This document shows, piece by piece, positions 45,178-52,548 of a DNA stretch of 64,000 nucleotides (its first letter is position 1; every line of letters begins with the position of its first letter). Source of the stretch: an uncultured Draconibacterium sp. (GTDB taxonomy: Bacteria; Bacteroidota; Bacteroidia; Bacteroidales; Prolixibacteraceae); contig NZ_OY776411.1 of assembly GCF_963675585.1 (NCBI RefSeq), positions 873,001 to 937,000 of the forward strand, read 5' to 3'. Under the pieces are notes generated by a model that ran no database searches, was not told the DNA's origin, and was given only the letters and a program-made list of their open reading frames with translations. The translations under genes and the position numbers were made by a program.

Positions 45178-47016
45178 TTACCTCTCTAACTGAACTATTA
45201 TCGCTGATTTTGCAGGAATTGTAACTTCAGAAATATCGGACAATTCGGTGCCGGAAATAATTTCCTTTCCGCTTTTATAGCCGGAAATCACTTCTTTAAA
45301 ACGATCTGTTTTAAGCGTTTTAGCCTCGGTATTTTTATTTAGAACAACCATTACCGCAGCATCGTCGAGATAACGGAAATATGTATATGTACCTTCATCG
45401 GGAACAAAGTGCATAAGTTTTCCCTTGTGAATTGTAGTTGCTGTTTTTCGCCAGTTCTGAATTTTTGCAACATAGTTTTGCATGTCCTTTGCTTCGTTAC
45501 TCAATCCTTCACCGGTAAAGGCATTTACTTTGTCGCCTTCCCATCCACCCGGAAAATCAGCACGAATATCGCCATGTTCGCTTCCATCGTGGCGCATCAA
45601 AATTTCAGTTCCATAGTAAATCTGAGGAATTCCGCGTGTGGTTAAAAAGAATGCCACTCCCATTTTAAGCAAGTCTACATCTTCGCCAACCTGTACAAAA
45701 AACCGCGACATATCGTGATTGTCAGGGAAAATAGTCAGCTTATTTGCATCGGGATATTGAAAGTCGTTTGAAATGGCTTCGTAAATCTGAATCAATCCAT
45801 TGTCCCAATTCTCTTCATTACTTAATCCCTGTGCAACTGCACTTTGCAAAGGAAAATCCATCATACTTGGAGCATAATTTTTGTAGCCATCCGAATTGTA
45901 TTTTCCTTTTTGCCAATACGAAACAATAGCCGGATTCATACTCCATTCTTCGCCAACAACATTAAAATTCGGATATTCTTCCAATAATTCTTTGGTCCAA
46001 ACCGACATCATATTTTTATCGGGGTATGGCCAGGTATCCTGACGAATTCCCTCTAAACCAACGTATTCAATCCACCAAATACTATTCTGAATCAGGTATT
46101 TTGCCATAAACGGATTCCGCTGATTCATATCGGGCATCGATGGCACAAACCAACCATTCACCATGGCATCAATATCCGATTTCGATGCGTGGGGATCCTG
46201 ATTTACAGTGCGGCGGTGATTTGTAATTTTGTAATCCGGATAATTGTTAATCCAGTCTTTCATCGGCATATCATTCATCCACCAGTGTTCCGAGCCACAG
46301 TGATTAAAAATGAGGTCCATAATCAGCTTCATTCCGCGTTTATCCAGTTCTTTTTTCAGTTCCACATATTCCGAATTACCTCCGTAACGGGCATCTGCTT
46401 TGTAAAAATCGGTACAAGCATATCCGTGGTACGAAGCTTCGCTCATGTCATTTTCGAGAACAGGATTTAACCACACAGCAGTGTAACCGAGGTTTTGAAG
46501 ATAATCCAAGGAATTGATTATTCCTCTTAAATCTCCTCCGTGACGACCGTAATTGTAACTGCGATCGAGTCCTTCCTTCATGCCTTCAAGCTCATCGTTA
46601 CCGGTATCGCCATTAACAAAACGGTCGGGTGTAATTAAACAAATTACATCGGAAGAATTAAATCCAATACGTTCGGCCGAATTCGCGGAACGCTGCAATA
46701 ACTCGTAAGCATATGTTGCAACTTCCTTGTTTTTTACTTTAAAATGAATGTCGAATTTGCCGGGTTTAACGGCCTCATCCAATTTTAAATCGACAAAAAG
46801 ATAATTTGGATTTTCAACTTTGGTAACCGAAACCACATCTACTCCGGGGTAGCTAATGGAAACATCGGCCAAAGAAATATCGGTACCATGAACCATTAAT
46901 TGTAAGTCGGGCGATTTCATTCCGGCCCACCAGTTTGGCGGCTCAACGCGCTCGAGTTCCTGCGCCGCAATATTTAGTGTCAGCAGTATAATAAAAAGAG
47001 TTAATAGCTTCTTCAT
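45178..47016 (-). CDS. GH13 neopullulanase/cyclomaltodextrinase (SusA-like)
   Basis: A 612-residue periplasmic enzyme with a signal peptide (ending LTLNIAAQ) and an N-terminal cyclomaltodextrinase-type beta domain (residues 20-110; VEPPNWWAGMKSPDLQLMVHG). The catalytic barrel has DLIFNHCG, the nucleophile in GIRQDTWPY, the acid/base in VVGEEW and FPDNHDMSRF. C-terminal beta domain to the end. Cleaves imported maltodextrins, cyclodextrins or pullulan to glucose and maltose, the SusA role. In line with the GH65 and MFS genes (34 bases between genes). Confidence 0.94.
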   Translation of the reverse strand: MKKLLTLFIILLTLNIAAQELERVEPPNWWAGMKSPDLQLMVHGTDISLADVSISYPGVDVVSVTKVENPNYLFVDLKLDEAVKPGKFDIHFKVKNKEVATYAYELLQRSANSAERIGFNSSDVICLITPDRFVNGDTGNDELEGMKEGLDRSYNYGRHGGDLRGIINSLDYLQNLGYTAVWLNPVLENDMSEASYHGYACTDFYKADARYGGNSEYVELKKELDKRGMKLIMDLIFNHCGSEHWWMNDMPMKDWINNYPDYKITNHRRTVNQDPHASKSDIDAMVNGWFVPSMPDMNQRNPFMAKYLIQNSIWWIEYVGLEGIRQDTWPYPDKNMMSVWTKELLEEYPNFNVVGEEWSMNPAIVSYWQKGKYNSDGYKNYAPSMMDFPLQSAVAQGLSNEENWDNGLIQIYEAISNDFQYPDANKLTIFPDNHDMSRFFVQVGEDVDLLKMGVAFFLTTRGIPQIYYGTEILMRHDGSEHGDIRADFPGGWEGDKVNAFTGEGLSNEAKDMQNYVAKIQNWRKTATTIHKGKLMHFVPDEGTYTYFRYLDDAAVMVVLNKNTEAKTLKTDRFKEVISGYKSGKEIISGTELSDISEVTIPAKSAIIVQLER

Positions 47017-47050
47017 TTTGATTGATTTTTGATTTTTAGTTTATGTTGGT

Positions 47051-49360
47051 TTACCTTTTAAATTCCATTTTTGTATTTCCGGCAATCTCATGCTCAGTGC
47101 CCCAAATCGTTACGGGTACTTTTACTCCGGAATGATTAATTATACAGAAAACACCACTCTCCTTTTTAACTTCCAATTGCGCACCACCAAAATTGATTTT
47201 GAATGCATACGAAAGCCACGATTTCGGAATAAAAGGATTAAAAGTCAACTTCCCGTTTGTAACACGCATTCCACCAAAAGCCATTACAAACGACATCCAG
47301 GTTCCGCCCATGCTTGTAATGTGCAAACCATCTTCGGTATCGTTGTTGTAATCATCTAAATCGAGTCGGGCTGTGCGTAAATACATTTCATACGATTTTT
47401 CCTGGTAGCCAATTTTAGCTGCCAAAATAGAATGTACACATGGCGAAAGCGAAGATTCGTGCACCGTTAGTGGCTCATAAAAATCGAAGTGACGTTTTAT
47501 GTCTTCAATCGAAAAGTTCTCCTGAAACAGGTATAAACTTTGCAAAGTGTCGGCTTGTTTTATGTACGGCGAACGTAAAATCCGGTCCCACGACCATTTT
47601 TGATTGATGGGTAAATCCTGTTCAGAAAGTTCTGCAACCGGAGTAAGGTCTTTGTCTAAAAATCCATCTTGCTGAAGATATACACCCAGCTCCTCATCGC
47701 GGGGAAAATACATTTTATCAATTATTTCCTGCCAGTGCGCGGTTTCTGTTAATTCATTAAACTTCCATTTTTGAACCAGTTCTTCGTAAAAAAACGGGTA
47801 TTCAATTTTAAGGTATTCAATTACCTCGAGCGTATATTTTAAAGTCCACACCGCCATATAACTGGTGTGGAAATTATTGTTTACATTGTTTTCGTACTCA
47901 TTGGGCCCGGTAACACCCAGCATAACATACTTTTGTTTTGCCACCGACCAGTTTACACGCTGGCTCCAAAAACGGCTAATGCCCAACAATACTTCAAAAC
48001 CCGTCGGTGCCAGGTATTCTTTGTCGCCGGTATAATTTACATAGTCATAAATGGCATACGCAATTGCCCCGTTCCGGTGAACTTCCTCAAACGTAATCTC
48101 CCATTCGTTGTGGCATTCTTCTCCGTTGATAGTAACCATGGGATAAAGTGCTGCACCATTTTTAAAACCCAGTTTTTCTGCGTTTTCAATGGCTTTTTGC
48201 AGGTGTTTGTGGCGGTAAACCAATAAGTTTTTTGCTACCGTTTGAGGAGCTGTGCTTAGGTAAAAAGGTAAACAATAGGCTTCTGTGTCCCAATAGGTTA
48301 CTCCACCGTATTTTTCGCCGGTAAAACCTTTGGGGCCAATGTTTAATCTTTCGTCTTCGCCTGTGTAGGTTTGGTTTAACTGAAAAATATTAAAACGTAT
48401 TCCTTGCTGGGCGGCCACATCGCCCTCAATTTTTATGTCACTGGTTTCCCACTTGGACAACCACAGGTTTTTATGACTTTCAAAAAGTGCGTCGAATCCT
48501 GCTTCAGCAGCAATATCAATAACTTCTTTCGCCTTTTCAACCAGTTCTTCTTTTTCGAAATAAAGGGAAGAAACAGTCGCCGAGAATTTCTCAACAACTA
48601 TTTCATCACCTACATTTACTCCCACATCCTGCGATGCCTCAACATATTTTTCTTTATTTCTGTTCGATATTTTAGTATCTACTTTTTCTCCATGTTTTAA
48701 GAGCTGAAACCACATGCCGGTACACACCTGAAACTCTGTTTTTAATGTCTCGACTGTAATGTATCCTTCGGCTCCACCAACAGCACGCGACACTTCAGTC
48801 CAAAATTTTTCGTCGTAGTTTGAGTCTTCATTCACCACATCGGCATCTAAAAACGGAATTACCTGAATGGTACCTTCAAAATTTAGTGCTTTTACGGTAT
48901 ACCGGATGGCTCCAATTTCGGTGGCTGCAATGCTTACAAACCGGTGCGAACTTACTTCAACCTGGTTGCCATTTTTTAATTCGGCAACAAATCTTCGCGA
49001 TAAAAGTCCGTGTTGCATATCGAGTTCACGGGCAAACGACAAAACTTTTACCCTGGCCAAATCCAGCTCTTCACCATTAATTTTTATGCGTATTCCAATC
49101 CAGTTGGTGGAGTTAATTATTTTGGCGAAATACTCCGGATAACCGTTTTTCCACCAGCCTACGCGGGTTTTATCGGGATAATAAATTCCGGCTACGTACG
49201 TACCGTTTAAGGTTTCGCCGGAGTACCTCTCCTCAAAATTTGCGCGCTGCCCCATTTTCCCATTTCCGATGCTAAAAAGACTCTCGGAAATGCGATTTAG
49301 TTCAGGCTCAAATCCCTCCTCAACTATTTTCCACTCGTGATGAATTATATAATCCTTCAT
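47051..49360 (-). CDS. GH65 phosphorylase (maltose phosphorylase-like)
   Basis: A 769-residue cytoplasmic enzyme without a signal peptide. GH65 layout: N-terminal beta-sandwich (1-270), linker helices, an (alpha/alpha)6 barrel (320-690) and a small C-terminal beta domain. The acid catalyst lies in HNEWEITFEEVHRNG (glutamates at about 419 and 421), and HESSLSPCVHSILAAKIG and TEDGLHITSMGGTW form the phosphate site region. Splits an alpha-glucoside, most likely maltose, with phosphate to beta-glucose 1-phosphate and glucose. The beta-phosphoglucomutase (pgmB) that usually accompanies it is absent from the window. Operon with the MFS gene (20 bases) and the SusA-like gene. Confidence 0.93.
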   Translation of the reverse strand: MKDYIIHHEWKIVEEGFEPELNRISESLFSIGNGKMGQRANFEERYSGETLNGTYVAGIYYPDKTRVGWWKNGYPEYFAKIINSTNWIGIRIKINGEELDLARVKVLSFARELDMQHGLLSRRFVAELKNGNQVEVSSHRFVSIAATEIGAIRYTVKALNFEGTIQVIPFLDADVVNEDSNYDEKFWTEVSRAVGGAEGYITVETLKTEFQVCTGMWFQLLKHGEKVDTKISNRNKEKYVEASQDVGVNVGDEIVVEKFSATVSSLYFEKEELVEKAKEVIDIAAEAGFDALFESHKNLWLSKWETSDIKIEGDVAAQQGIRFNIFQLNQTYTGEDERLNIGPKGFTGEKYGGVTYWDTEAYCLPFYLSTAPQTVAKNLLVYRHKHLQKAIENAEKLGFKNGAALYPMVTINGEECHNEWEITFEEVHRNGAIAYAIYDYVNYTGDKEYLAPTGFEVLLGISRFWSQRVNWSVAKQKYVMLGVTGPNEYENNVNNNFHTSYMAVWTLKYTLEVIEYLKIEYPFFYEELVQKWKFNELTETAHWQEIIDKMYFPRDEELGVYLQQDGFLDKDLTPVAELSEQDLPINQKWSWDRILRSPYIKQADTLQSLYLFQENFSIEDIKRHFDFYEPLTVHESSLSPCVHSILAAKIGYQEKSYEMYLRTARLDLDDYNNDTEDGLHITSMGGTWMSFVMAFGGMRVTNGKLTFNPFIPKSWLSYAFKINFGGAQLEVKKESGVFCIINHSGVKVPVTIWGTEHEIAGNTKMEFKR

Positions 49361-49380
49361 CTTTACTAATTTTCAAAAAG

Positions 49381-50895
49381 TTATTTATTTGTTGTTGCAA
49401 CATCTTTAACAAACAACACCATTACTGCTGCAATAACCATTGATACTCCTCCCAAAACAAGTGCTAAAATTGACTCACCTCCGAATAAATTCTGCACCAC
49501 AAATCCAAGAATTGTAGCGGCAAGAATTTGGGGTATAACAATAAAGAAATTGAAAATGCCCATGTAAATTCCCATTTTATGAGAAGGCAATGACCCGGTA
49601 AGAATGGCATAAGGCATAGAAAGAATACTCGCCCATGCAATACCAACACCGATCATCGATACAATTAACCATTTGGGATCGTTAATGAGATAAACTGATG
49701 CTAAACCAATTCCACCCAAAACCAAACAGATAAAGTGAGTGGTTTTTCGATTGGTGTATTTCGCTAAAACCGGCAATGCAAATGCCATTAAAGCGGCAAC
49801 ACCGTTGTAAATTCCGAAAAGTACGGTTACCCAGTCGGCACCATCGTTGTACAACTGAGATAGCGGATCGGATGTACCGTACACATGACTTGTAATACCC
49901 GAAACTGCGTAAATCCACAAGGCGAACAAACCAATCCAGGTAAAAAACTGAACAATTGCCAGTTGTTTCATTGTAGCCGGCATACGAAGCAAGTCGGAAA
50001 AAATTTCAACAAGGGCATTTTCCTTTTTGCCTTCCACTTTTGTAGCATAAGCCAAAAGCATCAGCACTAAAAACAGCAAAAGAATTCCTCCCAGAATGTA
50101 TAGATTTTTATCCAACTGCAGTTGATACGTTAATCCAACAATAACAAGCCCGATGATTCCGAAAACACCTCCTACTTTTAGGAAACGGTTTCTGTTAACC
50201 GGTTCTTCATTGTAACCAAGCGAGGCCAACGTGGTTTTCTTTTCCTCCTGTACAAACTCACTCATTTTTTCGGGAGGATACTCCTTTGTGGTGAATATTG
50301 TCCATAAAATAGCCATAAAAAACACGGCAGCACCAATGTAAAACGACCATTTTACCGATGGAGGAATCATTCCTTCGGGGGCCGTATTTGGTATGTTCAA
50401 CCAATTGGTCATTACCCAGGGAAGAATTGAACCAACCACTGCTCCTGTTCCAATAAAGAAACTTTGCATGGCAAATCCACGGGTGCGTTGTTCGTTTGGC
50501 AGCATATCGCCAACAAAAGCCCGAAAAGGTTCCATCGAAATATTTATGGAAGCATCCATAATCCACAAGGTTCCGGCAGCTACCCACAAAGCCGGAGAAT
50601 TTGGCATTAACAAAAGTGCCAGCGATGCAAAAATAGCTCCGAACAAAAAGTAGGGTCTTCTTCGTCCCAGTCGGTTCCAGGTTTTATCACTCATGTGCCC
50701 GATAATTGGCTGAATAATAAGACCGGTTACCGGAGCAGCAATCCATAAAATGGGTATGTCTTCCACATTGGCACCAAGCGTTTCAAAAATTCGGCTGACA
50801 TTTGCATTTTGTAATGCAAATCCAAACTGAATCCCCAAAAATCCAAAGCTCATATTCCAAATCTGCCAAAAACTCAGGGTAGGTTTTTTACTCAT
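49381..50895 (-). CDS. MFS sugar transporter (maltose transporter-like)
   Basis: A 504-residue inner-membrane transporter with twelve hydrophobic segments. It belongs to the GPH/SLC45-like MFS group: FGIQFGFALQNANVSRIFETLGA, IQPIIGHMSDKTWNRLGRRRPYFLFGA (the loop 2-3 motif), and a second-half IPQILAATILGFVVQNLF. This group brings maltose and glucose into the cytoplasm in Bacteroidota starch loci. It is the first gene of the minus-strand operon, with a clear promoter at 51003-51034 and a LacI-type palindrome further upstream. Confidence 0.92.
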   Translation of the reverse strand: MSKKPTLSFWQIWNMSFGFLGIQFGFALQNANVSRIFETLGANVEDIPILWIAAPVTGLIIQPIIGHMSDKTWNRLGRRRPYFLFGAIFASLALLLMPNSPALWVAAGTLWIMDASINISMEPFRAFVGDMLPNEQRTRGFAMQSFFIGTGAVVGSILPWVMTNWLNIPNTAPEGMIPPSVKWSFYIGAAVFFMAILWTIFTTKEYPPEKMSEFVQEEKKTTLASLGYNEEPVNRNRFLKVGGVFGIIGLVIVGLTYQLQLDKNLYILGGILLLFLVLMLLAYATKVEGKKENALVEIFSDLLRMPATMKQLAIVQFFTWIGLFALWIYAVSGITSHVYGTSDPLSQLYNDGADWVTVLFGIYNGVAALMAFALPVLAKYTNRKTTHFICLVLGGIGLASVYLINDPKWLIVSMIGVGIAWASILSMPYAILTGSLPSHKMGIYMGIFNFFIVIPQILAATILGFVVQNLFGGESILALVLGGVSMVIAAVMVLFVKDVATTNK

Positions 50896-51002
50896 AACAA
50901 CAGTTTTATTTAGTTATGCTATAAAATTATAAATAGAAATTACAGCAAATGAATATTTGCCGTTGAAATAAAAATGGGAGTAAGATGTTGATTTTGCCGG
51001 AA

Positions 51003-51034
51003 CAAAGATAGAATAGAAAAATCCAGAAATCAAA
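51003..51034 (-). promoter_or_regulatory. promoter of the MFS-GH65-GH13 operon
   Basis: On the minus strand TTTG (-33) at 51031-51034, a 20-base spacer and TATCTTTG (-7) at 51003-51010: a full match to the Bacteroidota consensus. It gives a leader of about 100 bases before the MFS start. Confidence 0.65.
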
Positions 51035-51092
51035 ATTGATAAGAGTTGGAAAGCTCTAAAAACAGGGCGCTTTTACTCAAAAGGTATCATTT

Positions 51093-51102
51093 CAAACGTT
51101 TG
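51093..51102. promoter_or_regulatory. LacI-type operator upstream of the MFS operon promoter
   Basis: Perfect palindrome CAAACGTTTG, the same core as at 52363-52374. It lies 59 bases upstream of the -33 element of the MFS promoter, a place that suits activation or looping rather than simple blocking. Confidence 0.6.
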
Positions 51103-51185
51103 CAGAGAAGCAAACATTTTATACAACATATTTTCAAAAACCACGCTAAAAGGTAAAAATTCAGCTAAAAAAGCAGAGAAATTCG

Positions 51186-52199
51186 TTAAAGAGACGATCC
51201 GCGAACAACCAGATTTGCATTTAACACTTTTGTTTCAGCCGGGTATTCATCGTCTTCCGAAGTAATTCTTTTCAATAACATTTCGGTTGCAATGGTTCCC
51301 ATTTCGTATCCGTGCTGGTCTACTGATGTTAAAGTAGGATCGGTAATACCCGAAAATCTACCATCGGAGAAACCGACAACTGCAATATCATCGGGTATTT
51401 TTAAGCCTCGTTTTTGAATGGTTTGCATGGCTCCAATTGCGGTAAGATCGTTTGTGGCAAACAGGCCATCAAACTTTTTCTTTGTATTAAGCAATTTCAT
51501 AATTGCCATTCGTGCCTTTTCAAAATTATCGGCTTCAATAATCAAGTCGTTATCCACGGCAAGCCCGGCTTCGTTTAAAGCTTTTAAATAACCCTCTTTT
51601 CGCTGTTTCCCAATCAAAAGTTTTTGTGGACCGGCAAAATGCGCAATGTGTTGTCTGCCACTGTCGATTAAATGGCGGGTGGCCCGGTATGAAGCATCAA
51701 AATCGTCGATAATTACCTGATCTGCATTCAGGCCGGGAACAACACGATCGTAAAAAACCAGCGGAATTTTATTGTCGCGCAAATTATATAAGTGGCTGTA
51801 ATCTTCTGTTTCTTTTGTAATCGACACCAAAATACCATCTACCCGGCTGGCCAGCAAGGTTTTTGCGTTTGCTACTTCGCGTTCATATTTTTCATTACTC
51901 TGACAAATAATAACGTTAAAGCCGGCGTCGTATGCCACATCTTCAATTCCACTAATAACCGAAGAGAAAAAATAATGTACTATTTCAGGAATAATAATTC
52001 CAATGGTATTGCTGCGTCGTTGTTTTAAGCTTAAGGCAACAGCATTTGGCTGATAATTTAGCTTTTTGGCCAATTCGTTTACAGCACGTTTGGTTTCAGT
52101 GCTTATGTCAGGATGATCCTTCAGTGCTCTTGAAACTGTGGAGGCAGATATTTTAAGTTCTCTTGCAAGATCTTTTATTGTAACTAATCCGCTTTTCAT
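51186..52199 (-). CDS. LacI-family regulator of the starch locus
   Basis: From the start MKSGLVTIKDLARELKIS the protein has 337 residues: helix-turn-helix and hinge helix (TIKDLARELKISASTVSRAL, RRAVNELAKKLNYQPNAVALSLK in two parts) then a periplasmic-binding-like sensor domain (IGIIIPEIVHYFFSSVISGIE, NLVVRGSS at the end). The open frame extends 21 codons upstream but a good promoter overlaps that stretch, so the shorter start is right. It lies between the two halves of the starch locus and probably binds the CAAACGTTTG palindromes at 51093 and 52363, controlling both with maltose or a related sugar as effector. LacI regulators with this central role are known in other Bacteroidota maltose loci; here it replaces SusR. 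Confidence 0.93.
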   Translation of the reverse strand: MKSGLVTIKDLARELKISASTVSRALKDHPDISTETKRAVNELAKKLNYQPNAVALSLKQRRSNTIGIIIPEIVHYFFSSVISGIEDVAYDAGFNVIICQSNEKYEREVANAKTLLASRVDGILVSITKETEDYSHLYNLRDNKIPLVFYDRVVPGLNADQVIIDDFDASYRATRHLIDSGRQHIAHFAGPQKLLIGKQRKEGYLKALNEAGLAVDNDLIIEADNFEKARMAIMKLLNTKKKFDGLFATNDLTAIGAMQTIQKRGLKIPDDIAVVGFSDGRFSGITDPTLTSVDQHGYEMGTIATEMLLKRITSEDDEYPAETKVLNANLVVRGSSL

Positions 52200-52259
52200 G
52201 CTATTAAATAGAGTAAAATTACCCGAAGAGTTTTTAAAGTTGTTATTAATGGCCTTGAA

Positions 52260-52288
52260 CAAAAATACACATTTAAGTCAATTTTCAA
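52260..52288 (-). promoter_or_regulatory. promoter of the lacI-type gene
   Basis: On the minus strand TTG at 52286-52288, an 18-base spacer and TATTTTTG (-7) at 52260-52267. The predicted transcript start (about 52253) is downstream of the ATG at 52262, which supports the start at 52199. Confidence 0.5.
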
Positions 52289-52350
52289 TATCATATTTTG
52301 AACTATAAAAAATGCCAACCAGTAACTACCTGTTTTATAACATATTTGGC

Positions 52351-52374
52351 GCAAACGTCACCGCAAACGTTTGC
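52351..52374. promoter_or_regulatory. LacI-type operator in front of susC
   Basis: Perfect 12-base palindrome GCAAACGTTTGC at 52363-52374, preceded by an extra half-site GCAAACGT at 52351-52358 (12 bases apart). It is 175 bases before the susC start and 75 bases upstream of the lacI -33 element. I see no full-consensus susC promoter; TTTTG at 52438-52442 with TAATATG at 52466 is the best, weak candidate. Confidence 0.65.
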
Positions 52375-52548
52375 ATTAATCCAAGTGTTAAAAAGCGTAA
52401 AATAATCTTAACAATTATTATACATTCGCCCATCGAATTTTGTTAATGTTGAAAGAAAATACCTGTAATATGTTGATTTTTTGCCAATTAGAGTATTAAG
52501 GAATATTTAACTTAAACAAATAAAATTCAATAACTAATAACATTTAAA

